Source of the DNA: Rapana venosa
Taxonomy: Eukaryota > Mollusca > Gastropoda > Neogastropoda > Muricidae
Length of the DNA stretch: 64,000 nucleotides
Reading direction: 5' to 3'
Assembly: GCA_028751875.1 (NCBI GenBank)
Contig: CM054141.1
Coordinates: forward strand, 37,175,078 to 37,239,077
A model generated the notes under the pieces. That model made no database searches. It was given only the letters and a program-made list of their open reading frames with translations, and was not told where the DNA came from. The translations under genes were made by a program, and so were the position numbers. Positions 11,476-63,449 of the stretch are shown here, piece by piece (position 1 is the stretch's first letter; the number at the start of each line of letters is the position of its first letter).

Positions 11476-11545
<70 letters not shown>
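11100..11545. repeat. (CT)n and two (TG)n microsatellites
   Basis: CT-rich 11106-11262 with TGTCTCTC variants, (TG)n at 11329-11380, and (TG)n at 11476-11543. Frames through these are artefacts. Confidence 0.95.
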
Positions 11546-11546
<1 letters not shown>

Positions 11547-11799
11547 TGCGCACTGATGTGTCTCATGAATGTGTCAGTGTGTGGTGTGCCTATGGAAAGA
11601 AATGTACCAAGTATGTTTAATTCTATTCGAGTAGAGTGTGTGTGACGCCACCTGGAATACACACCTTTTTCATATGAGCCTTTTTCTTTTACTGAGCAAA
11701 CTTACAGACACAAGCTTTACACGTTTACAGGATCAGAGCTCAGCATCTTATGTAAACATGAAGAAATGACTGGTGCTGATGACGTCACACGAACATGAC

Positions 11800-12451
11800 T
11801 TTGAAAAGATTGTAAAAGGCTTCATATCTGAGCACATTACTTCTCTCTTGCGATCTCTCCACTGGCTGCCTGTGCCACAGAGAGTAAACTATAAGATCTG
11901 TACCCTCTGTTACAAATGTCTCCACAAAACAGCACTTTCCTACCTCTGTGAATGTCTTCACCTGTACACTCCTTCTCGTTCCCTCCGCTCTTCTGCAGAT
12001 ACCTTGTGCTTAAGAATATCTAGATTCAACCAGTCCACCGTTGGCCGTTGCTCTTTCTCTGATTCTGGTCCATCGATCTGGAATGACCTCCCTCTCTCTC
12101 TTCGCCAAAAGCCTACTTACGATACTTTTAAATCCAGCCTAAAGACACATTTATTTCAAACCTAAGATTCTCTCCTCTTGTTTCAACTCATTTCTGTCCC
12201 TGCCCTCAACAACCAAAGCCCCCCATCACCCTTCCGAGTGTACAACCTTGTGTGTATGTGTGTGTGTGTGTGTGTGTGATGTGTGCATTGTATTGATTTT
12301 GTAAAACCTATTAACTGTGCGCGTGTGTGTGCTTATATTTGAATTTGTAAATATCTATTTATTGTAACTGGCTGCACGTTAAAGACTAAGATGAATGAAA
12401 GCGCTTTGATTTTGTTTTTTGAAAAATATAGCGCTGTATAAATTCCATGTG

Positions 12452-12485
<34 letters not shown>
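11800..12485 (+). mobile_element. L2-like LINE, 3' fragment with TTA tail
   Basis: Encodes the C-terminal part of the RT polyprotein (SLLRSLHWLPVPQRVNYKIC to KSSLKTHLFQT, stop), closely matching the element at 39660-42205. The 3' UTR ends gcgctgtataaattccatg and (TTA)n. 5' truncated. The coding frame is intact over about 115 codons. Confidence 0.9.
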
Positions 12486-12486
<1 letters not shown>

Positions 12487-12489
12487 ATG

Positions 12490-13725
12490 CTTCACATGCA
12501 TACGTGTAATCCTAAACTAGGGCTTGCCACGTAGCAGGTGTATCGTAGCATATGTTTCATTCCCTTTAGACGATTATAGAAAGACAGTTCTTTTGTGATG
12601 TCAAAAAACCCTAGATCTCTTCTTTGAGAAGTCTACGTGGCAATGTGCAAGAGCTATAATTATGCTCTTGTCTGGTGGTGATGTTAACAACAGGGCAGTA
12701 AAAAGACTGATTCATCAGGATACAAAGAAACATCTGTCCAGGGGTTATTTCTTAAAACCTCAGTCCCGTTTATTACACTTTTGATCGAAGCAGTATTAAG
12801 TTGGTCTATTTTTGCTGTTTTATGTTCTATTCGCCTTCTGCTATATACTTGACTGCTATGTGAAATCCATACTTTTTAGTTTCAGTGTTCAGCTGATTGC
12901 TCTGCCTGCTAAAAGATTGACTTTGTTGAAGTTTTACTATCCACATCATATCTTAGCTCTAGGGGCAACCACGCTTCTGCAAACCTGGCGAAAGGTGTGT
13001 GAATGACGGATTCTTTAACTTGCATACACATGCTTCTACAAACCTGTTGAACACTGATTACATTCATGGGATCTTATAGGTACAGACAGATATCTCTGCA
13101 AATCTGCTGAACAATGCTATCATGGGCGGGGCCTTGGATGTGCACACACACTCTTCTAAATACGTAAACACAATCAAAATGATCGCAATGGTTGGCTTGC
13201 ACATAACAGGATGTGGGAGATCATGAAAATCCGAAGTGTTAATCAACTAAGCATTGCTCAGATTTAAACTGGAGATCGATGGCTTTCATACCGCAAGGAT
13301 TGAAAACTCACTTCTTCCTCTTATGTTTTGTTTTGTAACACAAATCATGATGATATTACTTTAAATGATGGTTCCTAATTATGCACAAAATACCAATTTG
13401 TGCGTTCTAGCGCCAGCCATGGTAATCTGGCAAATCCTGTCTTTTGTAGTTGTCAGTGTTGGATGTCTAAGGTATAATACGATCGACCAGGAAGTTAATG
13501 ATATTTTAAACGTAAATAGCTGATAATTATCAATGAAATGACAGGGATTTTTCAGTACAAACAGGTACAGATCGAACTGCAAACTCTGTTTGACAAAATC
13601 TAAACAGATGAACCTGAGGCTACAGCAGTGCATTTCTGGCCAACTGTAACTGTGCACCAACAGGCTGTGGCTTTCTCTTTCTCTCCCCCTAGCTGGAAGT
13701 CTCTGATGTTACATCTTGAAACAAT
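12490..13725. other. No gene identified; weak ~65-bp imperfect repeats
   Basis: Within 12970-13160 the phrase 'cttctacaaacctgttgaac' recurs three to four times in diverged form. Otherwise AT-rich with nothing assignable. Confidence 0.45.
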
Positions 13726-13726
13726 A

Positions 13727-13729
<3 letters not shown>

Positions 13730-13801
<72 letters not shown>

Positions 13802-14031
13802 CATTGTCTTTCTGTGTTCTGCTAAGACCAAGACGGTATCTGTTCAGCTGAACAGGACATTACAAAACTATAAGGAAATGTCCCCTAAGACTTTCCTTCT
13901 ATATGTAGGGGTGTGCGTGTGCACATGCATGTGTGTGTTTATGTGTAGGATAGAGAGAGAGGGGTGGGGCATAGAGAGGGAGAGAGAGAGCATAGTGGTG
14001 AGGTAAGTGGCTTTTAGTGTGCTCAGTGAAG

Positions 14032-14085
<54 letters not shown>
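13730..14085. repeat. (CT)n and (GT)n microsatellites
   Basis: (CT)n at 13731-13798 followed by TTGTCATTGTC, the same motif that borders LINE tails elsewhere in the window. (GT)n at 14034-14085. Confidence 0.9.
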
Positions 14086-14086
<1 letters not shown>

Positions 14087-14290
14087 TTGTGTATGAGTTT
14101 GTGTGTGCACACGTGTGTTGTATGTGTGTGCATTCACGTGCCTACATGACATCGTCGAACACGACGGACAAACATACACAGATGCATTAAGATTATGGAA
14201 AAATGTATCTGGTATATTCAGTTTCGTGTTTCATTCGTATAAATAATTAAAACTAGTCAGAAAATAGTAATGGAGTAAAACAAGAGCAGG

Positions 14291-14686
14291 TCACCAGTTG
14301 CAACTTCTCTGCCATATAAAAAATGATTTGTCAAGGATTCGATATAACGATACCATTAATGATGTTTGGAAATACAAAACAAGCACAAGTTCAAAAAGTT
14401 TCATTCTAATAAATGGCAGTATACATTGTTTATATGATATCCTGAGTGATATTATTGGTGGTGGTGGTGAGAAAAATATGCCAACAGGTACTTGAATATG
14501 TGTTTTGGATAAACATGCTTTTTTTAACCTATAATGTTCACGTTTACCAGCCCTCCAATGTCTAGTAATGTGGCTCAAGGCCAAAGTACAATCATACTTG
14601 TCATTCAGAACACTTTCCAGTAAACTGAGACCACCTTTAATTGACCTGTAAGCACGTTTACAAAAAAAGACAAAATTACATCTCAA
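14291..14686 (-). other. Unassigned 131-codon open frame
   Basis: A frame of mixed composition (contains CKRAYRSIKGGLSLLES and HITRHWRAGKREHYRLKK) that is not simple repeat. I recognise no domain. It could be a decayed transposon frame. No splice or promoter context supports it as a host gene. Confidence 0.3.
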
Positions 14687-14869
14687 AATATGTCAGAATA
14701 TGATGCATTTCTGTACCAAATTACGTCAATCTCCTCTCATCCCTCTCCCTGTTCTGATACATTTTGGCAAGGCACTGTTACATACTGAGGAGAAAAATAG
14801 CAGAGAAAGTGATGTTTTTTTGAATGAAGACTACTGCAGCTACATTAAGGTACGTGTGGTACTTGGTAA

Positions 14870-15145
14870 GAATGTATCGCTTTTAAATCCGGCCTCAAGT
14901 ATCTCAAACCTAAGATTCTCCCCTCTTGTTCCATCTCATTTTTGTCCCTGCCCTCAACAGACAAAACCCCATCACCCTGTCGAAGTGTATAACCTTTATG
15001 TGTGTGCGTGCGTGCGTGCGAGTAGGTGTATACATTTGAATTTGTAAAAACTATTGACTGTAACTGGCTGCATGTGAATGAGTGGGATGAACAAAAGCCC
15101 TGTGATTTGGGGGTTTTCCAAGATATGGCGCGATATAAATTCCAT

Positions 15146-15177
<32 letters not shown>

Positions 15178-15180
15178 TAA
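14870..15180 (+). mobile_element. L2-like LINE 3' UTR fragment with ATT tail
   Basis: Matches the 3' end of the 39660-42205 element (aacctaagattctcccctc..., gcgcgatataaattccatg, then (ATT)n). Strongly 5' truncated. Confidence 0.8.
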
Positions 15181-15294
15181 TACACTTGCGGAATTTAAAG
15201 CACTTAATCGAACAACGTTCTGCTCCTTCCAATGAACATATTATTAGATCTTCTCTGTGGGTTTTTTCTGCGCGAGGGGAACTCGAACTCGAAT

Positions 15295-15796
15295 GAACTC
15301 GAATGTTTTAATGAGGATAATTGGATAAGCCAGGGGCTTCTTTAAACCAGGTCCTCAAAAAAAACAAAAAAACAACAACCCAAAAACAACAACAACAACA
15401 TAAAAACCAAAGACAAAACAAAAGGCAAACAAACATGAAGAAATGCATAGCATAATTATACACAATGAAGCTGACAAAAACTCAATCACTTAGTTATACT
15501 TGCAATCAACTACTCACATTAATGTTCAATTTTGTACTAAACCAGCCAGTCAATACAAATTGACTAGTTTCATGTCTACACACATCAAAATTTCCCTCAC
15601 ACATAAAGATACATTCACACTACCACCATCCACACTCGCACACCCATATATTTCAACGACCAAACGAAGCAATCAGCCCCATTATTTTTTAAAAGTGTGG
15701 GACAAAATTAGAAACGACTTATCTGTACATCAGTTATTGCAATGAAAGTAAATGATGTAACAACTCTCTTTCCACAGTCATCAGTTTACAAACACA

Positions 15797-15828
<32 letters not shown>

Positions 15829-16538
15829 ATACATACACACACGCACGCACGCCCACACACATATAGGCACAAACAACTCACACATGCACATGAATCAAAT
15901 CGATAACCATTCCAATTAATATATATGATAAAACAAAAATGACACTACTAACAAATCCAATTTTTTCTACTTTAACAGAACAAAACGCAATCGCAACATA
16001 CACCATGTCAATGCCATAAAGAGCAAACAAACATAGTTCAAGATAATCAAAAAAAACACCTTTCTCAGACACGCACGCACGCGCGCGCGCGCGCACGCAC
16101 ACACACATGCATACATAGTCATATGAATGCCCATATGAATAAATAAATCATCCAAGTCGACATTCTAATTTCAAATCCAATTCATTCTTAACAGAATTTT
16201 TTTTTTAATGCACCCCATACACCATTTCATTACAGAAAGAGCAAAAAAAACCCCTATACCAGTTCAAGATAATAAAAATGTCTATGCACATACACTCGTG
16301 CGCGCAGGCACACACACAGACACACACAGACACACACACACACACGCGCGCGCGCGTGCGCACGCGCGAACGCACACTCAAGATACATACATTAACATGA
16401 ATACACAAATAATAAGCAATTAATTCAAGACCTTATAGATAAGAAAATCAATAATTCTACATGGATAAATAATGCAAACCTTAACCATTTCAATGACATA
16501 AGAACAAAACACACTGAAGTTCAAGACAATCGATACGT

Positions 16539-16593
<55 letters not shown>

Positions 16594-18966
16594 CACACAC
16601 ACACACACACCGCCCCCCCCCTCCCCCACGCCCACCCCCACACATCCACTCAAATCCCTGTCAAGCCAGTCAGTCGAGAAGACAACCAGCTCTGAACAAA
16701 ATAGGTGTATAAGTAAATACGACATTACATAATCATGGTATATACAAAAGGCAAAGTGCACATTATATTCAGAACATTTCAAATAAATATTTATGATAAG
16801 CTCTTTTGAATGAAGACAGACTACATTTCTGTTTTAAATTATCCGGAAGTTCATTCCATTCTTTACTACCTGAATAGACGAGAGATGACTTGTAAAGATC
16901 AGTTCTTGGACGGGGGATACAAATAGTACTTTTACCCCGAATTTTTCTCACCAAAAACCTTTCAGAAAGATACTTCGGAGCAAGATTCTTCATAATTTTG
17001 TACATAAAAACACCTTTATTAAAACGACATCGTAATAAGAAAGGAAAAATGTTGAGTTCTTTGTAATCTATATTTTGCAAAGATGATGACTTAAGGAGTA
17101 CACTTTTTAATGAACGTCTATACAAACTCTCCAGTCGCTTAAGGCAATTTTTACTAGCTAAATCCCAACATGTGGAAGCATAATCTATATCAGGTTGTAT
17201 ATATGCATGAAAAAATAACTTCCGAGTATGCTGATCAAGCAAATGCTTAATTCGGTTCAGCTGGAAAATTTTTTGGGCTAGCTTCTTAGACAAAATTGAT
17301 GCATGACTTGACCAAGATAGATGATTGTCAATATTAAGACCAAGCAATTTATGTGAATCCACTTCTTCTAAAATTTTGTTATAGACTTTAATATCTGGTA
17401 GCTGAAATTTTATATTTTGTCTTTTTTGCCTTGTTGTAACTAGCATGAATTTCGACTTTTCAGGGTGGAGAGCCATGTGGTTAATTTCAGACCATTTAAT
17501 AAGTTTATTAATATCTTTTTGTAATTCAATGCATACAACGCTGGCATCTTTAGCTTTATTATGAATTGTAGTGTCATCAGCAAATAATTCACATTTATAT
17601 ATTTGATACACTAAGAGGCAAATCATTTACATACACTGAGAAAAGAATGGGACCTAGGACTGATCCCTGTGGAACTCCATAATGAATCGGCATAAGGGTG
17701 GATACTGTTCGGTCCTGGTATACTGCTTGTCTTCTATTCCTAAGGAAAGAGGATATAAGTTCAACCGATTCTGGATGTAAACCATAAATGTGCAATTTTC
17801 TTACTAAAAGAGCATGATCAATTGTGTCAAAAGCCTTAGCAAAATCGACAAATATGGTTCCTGTAAACATATCGTTATTAATATTGTCATGCTACTGTTC
17901 TATAAGATTCGTGAGTAACGTATGGCATGAGTGATCTTTTCTAAATCCACTTTGATTTGCGTGAAACAAGCTATACGTAGTAAAATGGGACAGAAGGTGG
18001 TGTTTAAGATGTTTTTCGAGTGGCTTAGACAACACCGACAGGATTGAGATTGGTCTATAATTAGTGGGATCATTTGGATCACCAGATTTATAAAGTGGTA
18101 GTACTCTAGCATCTTTGAACGCTTGAGGAAAGCATGACTGTTCTATACAAAGATTATAGATATAAGCAACATGTTCAGAGATTATGGGTGCAGAAATTTT
18201 CAAAATTTTGCTGTCAATGTTGTCCAAGCCCCTCGAGTTTGACTGTTTTAATGAACACAACTCCCTGTACACATCATGGACACCAATAAATCCAAATTTC
18301 AGCTTCAAGTGACAGTTTTTGGAATTGCAAAAATCCTGCAACAGAAGTAAATTATTACATTTAGTATAATCAACAGGTATAATTTTTTCTCCTACAGTAG
18401 AGAAATGTGTGTTCATTTCTTCAACTGATAAGTTATTGGATGAAGGTGAAACAGACATTGATGGTTTACCGGATAACTGGTTTATCGCTTTCCAAAGTGA
18501 TTTGACATCCCCTTTTGATGAAATCAGCTCACTGAAGTATTTCTTTTTTGCTGTTCTTTTTAATAGTGTTACCTTATTCCGTTGTATTCTGAAAGTGTCA
18601 TCTTTACCTGTTGTTCTTAGTAGGAAATCACGTTTTGCTATGGCTGCTTTTATTTCATCAGAAAGCCAAGGTGGCTTTTCTTTAAATTTGACTCGTTTCG
18701 TTTTGAGTGGTGCATGCTTGTCATAAACAGAGAGAAAGGTTTGGTACCACACATCAAGAGCTTCACTTGGGTCACTGTACTGGTAAACTTCTGAAAAGTT
18801 TGCCATACATAAATCAAAAAGAAATTTATCTGTATCAAAAGATTTATAACTTCGGAAGGAAATGCATTTGTGCATACAAAAGGGAATTTTTGAACCCTTT
18901 TTTGACCAAGTTAAACAAATTGGAAAGTGGTCACTGAGCCCAAATATAGGTACAGATGTTTCTATT

Positions 18967-18972
<6 letters not shown>
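15295..18972 (-). mobile_element. CR1/Jockey-superfamily LINE, 5'-truncated, frameshifted
   Basis: On the minus strand the end of an AP endonuclease (GLSDHFPICLTW, with the Ser-Asp-His motif) is followed by a linker and an RT with IFVDFAKAFDTIDHALL, GVPQGSVLGPILFSVYVNDL and LFADDT. A C-terminal region ends SSFKRAYHKYLFEMF. The frame is broken near 17880 and 17620. The A-rich 3' UTR (15295-16768) contains (CA)n tracts and ends with ccaattatcctcattaaaa, a diverged form of the SINE/LINE tail. At its 5' truncation point it abuts a (TC)n tract. Confidence 0.92.
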
Positions 18973-19038
<66 letters not shown>

Positions 19039-19080
19039 GCTTTGACCAATTTATTGTCATTGCCCAAAGTGGCCTATTGA
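18972..19080. repeat. (GA)n tract at the LINE 5' truncation
   Basis: About 31 GA units, then ttattgtcattgcccaaag. The tract directly adjoins LINE coding sequence, as if the element integrated at or beside a (TC)n site. Confidence 0.9.
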
Positions 19081-19483
19081 CAAGGGGGGTTATACACGAC
19101 TTTCTTTTGTAAATACAAATAAATACAAGAAAAATCACATGATGCATTTAACGTAATGAAAATAAAAAACCGGAAAATGAGCTCTCTATGAACGCATACG
19201 ACTTTAAGCTCTGACGTAAACTCAGTTTCAAACTGAACACAAAGTAATAACAAGGATGAGCAATAGGAACCAATAAGCAATAACTAAAATAATGAAAAGA
19301 ACATTCTAGAATGCTATATTAGACCATCCATTGACATTGTACGTGAAATTTTCAAAAAATATTTTTGCTGGAGACTACAGCGTAATTATGAATGTTTCTT
19401 TAGATGTGTCACAAAATGCTGGAGTTTACATAATATAAATGTTGCTTTAGTTTAGACACAAATTAATGTTAAGCTAATTGAGA

Positions 19484-19486
19484 GAG

Positions 19487-19556
<70 letters not shown>

Positions 19557-19677
19557 CTGTTGGAAACTACCGATAAAGAACTAAAGAACGCAGATACTCA
19601 AAACTATGCAAAAAAACGAAGAACAGTATGTCATTTACATTGATTAACAGCACCACAAAAAATAACTTTATTACCAT

Positions 19678-19755
<78 letters not shown>

Positions 19756-19851
19756 CGTAATAAAAATGTCTTTTCTGCGCTTCTTTGATAATATGAATTC
19801 TCTCCACAAGCTGTTGATCATTAGCATACCTATATACACTATATGTGCACG

Positions 19852-19919
<68 letters not shown>

Positions 19920-19935
19920 TGTGTGTGTGTGTTTT
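19484..19935. repeat. (GA)n, (CT)n and (TG)n microsatellites
   Basis: (GA)n at 19484-19552, (CT)n at 19678-19750, and (TG)n with GCGT variants at 19856-19932. 19080-19480 holds nothing recognisable. Confidence 0.95.
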
Positions 19936-19944
19936 ATTGTTGTG

Positions 19945-20025
19945 TTTTTTTTATATCGAGGATAATGGAATAGGCACTCATGTGCTTTTTTATATCTAGT
20001 CCCCGTGTGCATGCGGATTTTTGCG
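19945..20025 (-). mobile_element. SINE 3'-tail fragment
   Basis: atatcgaggataatggaat...cactcatgtgcttttt...cagtccccgtgtgcatg is the reverse complement of the tRNA-SINE tail. Its 3' end abuts the (TG)n tract. Confidence 0.8.
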
Positions 20026-20429
20026 CATGTCCTTCTCTTTGCTTGTTTGCTTTTGATAACTGATTTTGATTCTCCTCACTTTTGTTTGGCTTTGTTAATG
20101 CTTTCAACTTTTTCTTTCTTCTTTAAGGATAATTTGTGGACTCTCTCTCTCTCTCTCGTTCAATACAACTTATCAATTTTGTGATAAGAAAATGCAAAGA
20201 CTGTATTGTTGTTTATTACTAGTTCTGTTTGAATGGTATTACTTTGACTTATTGGTTTGTCTGTTTGGTCACTATTACATTATCTGCTAATTTGACAGCT
20301 TGATTTGGATTTTGTTGTTGTTTTTTTGCATTTCTTTTGATGACTTTCTTAATGCCTTCAATGCTGTCTTTTTAGTGTTTCCCCTTTTTTCTCTTCTTTC
20401 ATGATATAAACTCTTTATGTCGTTGTCTG

Positions 20430-20459
20430 TCTCTCATTCCATTATCCTCGATATAAAAG

Positions 20460-20533
<74 letters not shown>

Positions 20534-20535
20534 CA
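20430..20535 (+). mobile_element. SINE tail stub followed by (CT)n
   Basis: Only cattccattatcctcgatat-aaaagaat remains, followed directly by about 33 CT units and ttgtcattg. 20025-20430 is AT-rich with nothing assignable. Confidence 0.75.
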
Positions 20536-20877
20536 TTGTTGATTTATGCATGTTATAGTTTACTGATGTTTTGTGATATAAAGATATGCGAGTTATAGCT
20601 GACTTAGACAATATTCCTTGTTTTTGTATATAAACCAATTTGAAGGGGAGTAGGTGTGATATTCATTAATGCAATCTGCATTTGTTCTTTGTTTGATTAG
20701 TTAATGAAGAAAACTGTTTTAAATAATATTTCATGGATGGAACGTTGCTTTATGTTACTTAAGATTTATATTATTGGCAGTAACTTGAAAATTCATTAAT
20801 AAACATTGTTTTAAATGCTATGTTAGAGTTTGTAATTTGGTGTTTATTATTGTTCCAAACCGATGCTATCTTTTTCA

Positions 20878-20878
<1 letters not shown>

Positions 20879-20960
<82 letters not shown>

Positions 20961-20999
20961 CACACACACACACACAAAACACTCACACACACACACACA

Positions 21000-21058
<59 letters not shown>
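20879..21058. repeat. (CA)n microsatellite, about 180 bp
   Basis: Nearly pure CA with a few interruptions (tgcaca, aaaacactc). Confidence 0.97.
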
Positions 21059-21059
<1 letters not shown>

Positions 21060-21061
<2 letters not shown>

Positions 21062-21655
21062 GCTCTTTTTTGATAATTATGCTTTGTATGCTCATTTTCT
21101 AATTGATCGTTCTTTGCTATTGATATCAGTTTCCTCACTGATTTGAGTTTGTTGATGCCAGAGTCAGATTAAGAATTTGACAGAGCGAGTGTTCAAGACC
21201 ACTCCACTTCAATCCAATGAATCCATGATGTCATAAACTCTAATTTTTAGTGTCGCCTTGTGATTTATGATTTGGGGTTTTTCACGACCTTTCTGGTCAA
21301 ATTCATGCACAGACCTGCCAATGCCCTAAAGTCATGTTGGTGTATCAACACATGCAGAAGATCAAATATGCACGATAACCATCCCGTACTTAATGTCAGT
21401 GTTCGATGGGTTAAGGAAACACGAACATACCCAGCATGCATCCCCGAAGACGGAGGAGAAGGCCAGAGTGCGCCAAAAGAAACAGACGACAACTTTAAAG
21501 TATAAAAATGAATAAATAAATAACGCGCACACACTAGTGTCGTGATAGGACAACATCCCTGAAGTCGGAGTGCGGCTATCTTTATGATAGGGGGGAGGGG
21601 GGGGAGGGAACGGTCGCATATACAAAATGTTACAAAAGGGAACCTCGGAGCTCTA
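21060..21655. other. Unassigned; possible decayed SINE fragments
   Basis: catccccgaagacggaggag (about 21441) and tgaagtcggagtgcggctat (about 21560) look like two diverged copies of one short sequence. I could not assign a family with confidence. Confidence 0.3.
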
Positions 21656-21659
21656 GCCG

Positions 21660-21678
21660 AGAAACAACAACAACAACA

Positions 21679-21746
<68 letters not shown>

Positions 21747-21900
21747 TACTACTACTACTTCTACTACTAATGATAATGAAGATAATAAGATAATAATAAA
21801 AATAATATAAAAAAATAAAAAATAATAATAATAATAATAATGTATGGAATTTATATAGCACTAAATCTTGTAAAGCAACAAATCAAAGCGCTCAGATGAC
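21660..21900 (-). mobile_element. L2-like 3' terminus and adjoining (TAC)n array
   Basis: (CTA)n from 21678 to 21770, then (TAA)n and, on the minus strand, an L2 3' end (gcgctttgatttgttgcttt ... gtgctatataaattccat). Only the last ~70 bp of the LINE remain. Confidence 0.75.
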
Positions 21901-21914
21901 TTTTTAAAAATTTA

Positions 21915-22235
21915 AATTGAGGATAATGGAATAAGCACTCATGTGCTTTTTTACATCCAGTCCCCGTGTGTATGCTGTTTTTTAAATTTTGTCATCTGTT
22001 CCCACCGGCACACAATGGCCTACTCTTTCGAAAAGCGGAACAGGATTTAACGTGTGCGCAAGATGTTCTGCATGCGTTCGCACACGGGGCCTCGGATTAT
22101 AGTCTCATCCGAAGGACTTTGACATTCAGTTCGATTTTTTTGTCAAACTGGGAAGAAAGGGCGAGGCTGGCAATCGAACCCAGAACCTCACGGTTTACTT
22201 GTTGGCAGGCAAACGTTTTAACCTTCCTGCCACCT
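21915..22235 (-). mobile_element. tRNA-derived SINE, variant head
   Basis: The tail and body match the main SINE family. The head differs and carries a B box-like ggttctgggttcgattgcc on the minus strand at about 22178-22195. It shares this head with the copy at 9240-9578. Confidence 0.85.
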
Positions 22236-22315
22236 TCCTTCCTACGTGTCCCAAAGTGAAGGGAGGAGTCATTCCAATCAGGTGACAGCACTGGCAAAAC
22301 AGGACAGCCTGGCTG

Positions 22316-22660
22316 GCTAGAGCGTGGCGCAGTGCGCTCGCTCGTGGTCTGCTGACCCGGAGTTCGGATCCTGTTCAAGGGGATCTTTTTTTCCTCGAGT
22401 TAACAACAGTACCGACTCCACTCCCCGCCCCCCCCCCTCCCCCCACGACTATAAACCGATGTCCCGTGTGCCACCGCACGCAGAACATCTTGCGCACACG
22501 TTACAATCTGTTCCGCTTTTCGTAAGAGTAGGCCATGGTGTGCCCCGCGCCCGGTGGAAAGGGATGACAAAATGTACAAAAACTGCATACACGCGGGGGC
22601 TGTGTGTAAAAAAAAAAGCATATTAATTCTTAGTCCATTATCCCTGAAATAAAACAGATA
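22316..22660 (+). mobile_element. tRNA-derived SINE
   Basis: Head gctagagcgtggcgcagtgc, B box region ggagttcggatcctg, then the shared body and tail ending cattatccctgaaataaaac. Contains a C-rich expansion at 22429-22445. Confidence 0.85.
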
Positions 22661-22664
22661 GATA

Positions 22665-23060
22665 AACATTAAAAACAAGAATAAGATTTTCGTGGCCGTC
22701 TGTGCAATAAAAGGAAAAGAAAAAACACACCAAGTGAACTGCACTAGGTATCGATGAACATATTTTGATTGAAACTTCAAAGGTGTGTGTGTGTGTGTGT
22801 ATTTTAGTCTTGAAGTCAAGACCATAGCGATTTTTTTAGCCTACACACGTGTATAGACAATCAACGCAACGCAGATTGATCTATCAATGTCAGTTAATCG
22901 GCCAACCAACCAACCAACCAACCAATAAGCCAGTCAGTCAACTGAGAAAATAACCTACAAAGATAGCAAGCATGCTATCTGAAAGGCAACTAATCCATTC
23001 ATCAATCCATCCATCCATCCATCCACCCACCAAACAAACAAAACACTGTTGCTGACACAC
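22665..23060. other. Intergenic sequence with (AACC)n and (ATCC)n
   Basis: Short tetranucleotide runs at 22898-22925 and 23005-23032. No gene seen between the SINE and the A2M/TEP poly(A) site. Confidence 0.6.
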
Positions 23061-23079
23061 TCAAAGTCATGCCCATTTC

Positions 23080-23085
23080 TTTATT
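23080..23085 (-). terminator. Poly(A) signal AATAAA of the A2M/TEP gene
   Basis: A canonical AATAAA on the minus strand about 135 nt after the stop codon. It marks a short 3' UTR (about 23060-23218). The T/G-rich stretch after it is compatible with cleavage and polyadenylation. Confidence 0.7.
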
Positions 23086-23218
23086 CTCTGGGTTCACATT
23101 TAAAATGACTAACCCGAACAAGTGCACTGTCGAATCTTCTACACGCAGCGTGGCAAGGCAATGCAGTGTGTCCGTTTGTCTGTCTGGCCTTGTGCACACC
23201 TGTGTTCGTGAGTGTGGA

Positions 23219-62116
<38,898 letters not shown>

Positions 62117-62329
62117 CTGCTCAAACAAAAGCCCCGACAGTATTGTTATCATCGTCATTATCACCATTATCATCATTTTCACTGTCGTCGTTGTCATTGT
62201 CATCCTTATCATTGTCTTTGTTGTTACTTCCTGTTGACGCTAGCTCTATCAGGTTGTCGTCATCAACAACATCATTGTCATCACCATTGTCATCGTATCC
62301 ACCTACATGATTGCTATCATTGTTGTTAT

Positions 62330-63083
62330 CGGCATGCTACTTTTCGTCACAAGTTCTGTGCTACATCCAGGAAATCTCTTTCTGTCACCTCAGATCTTCC
62401 TGAATCTGTGAAAGCAAGCCCTCTGCCTTCCACCTACCGCCCATCCCAACTTCCGTCCATCTGTTCTGCCTTCGTTGCCGATAAAGGCCACAGCATTCAT
62501 TCCAGACTGGACTGGACTCCTTTCCAGCCTGTTCCTCCTGACCACTACTTTACTGGCTCTCCTCTTCATTTCTTCCATCTCACAGATGACCAACAAGTCC
62601 AGACCATTTTGAAGGATATGACTTAAAAAATCATGCAAGTTTGATCCTTTACCTGCTTTTCTTTCCTCAGAGTGCCTTCCACAGCTTATATCCACTAACA
62701 CTAAAATAGTGAGATCTTCTGTTCTTTCAGGATAACAATTAGTTTTAATCCACATTCAACTGCCATTGTGAGACTTCTATGAAAAAAGCATGACCTTGAT
62801 CCAGACATTAATGTCTAAAAAAGTATAGACCAGTTTCTAACCTTCCTTTCTTTTCTAAAGTACTTTAAAAAGTAGTTTTAAAACATCTTCACAACCACCT
62901 TTCTTCCCATAATCTTCTTCTTCCTTGTCAGTGCACCGATCGTGCCAACCACGGCACTGGAACTACTCTAGCCCACACAGTAGATACTCTTCTACCTGCC
63001 TCTGATTCAGGAAACTTCTCCCTTCTCACTCTTGTTGACTTATCAGCAGCATTTGACATTATAGACCCCTCATACACCTTCAA
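62330..63083 (+). mobile_element. Decayed L2-like LINE, part 1
   Basis: ESVKASPLPSTYRPSQLPSI, SRLDWTPFQP and QTILKDMT match the 39660-42205 element. Further on, a damaged LVDLSAAFDIIDPS-type motif A ends at 63070. Many stops. Confidence 0.88.
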
Positions 63084-63425
63084 GGGGGGATGGGATAGCC
63101 TAGTGGTGAGAACATTGTGCTCACAATCTGACAACCCGGGTTCGATTCCCGTTCAAGGGGATATTTTCCCCTGGAGGTAACGTCAGTGCAGACTCCATTC
63201 TCCCCAAAAGTCCTTTGGATGAGACTATAAACCGAGGACCCGTGTGCGAATACACGCAGAACATCTTGCGCACACATTAAATACTGTTCCGCTTTCATAA
63301 GAGTAGGCAATTCTGTGGTGGTGGAAACAAATGACAGAATTACGAAAACCGCATACACACGGGGACAAGATGTAAAAAAGCACATAAGTACTTATTCCAT
63401 TAAACCTCGATAAAAAATAACATAA
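63084..63425 (+). mobile_element. Full-length tRNA-SINE nested in the L2 element
   Basis: Head gggatagcctagtggtgaga, B box gggttcgattccc, complete body and tail (cttattccattaaacctcga). L2 coding sequence is interrupted at the RT motif A region and resumes on the other side. Confidence 0.92.
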
Positions 63426-63449
63426 TAATAAATAGATAAATAAATAAGA

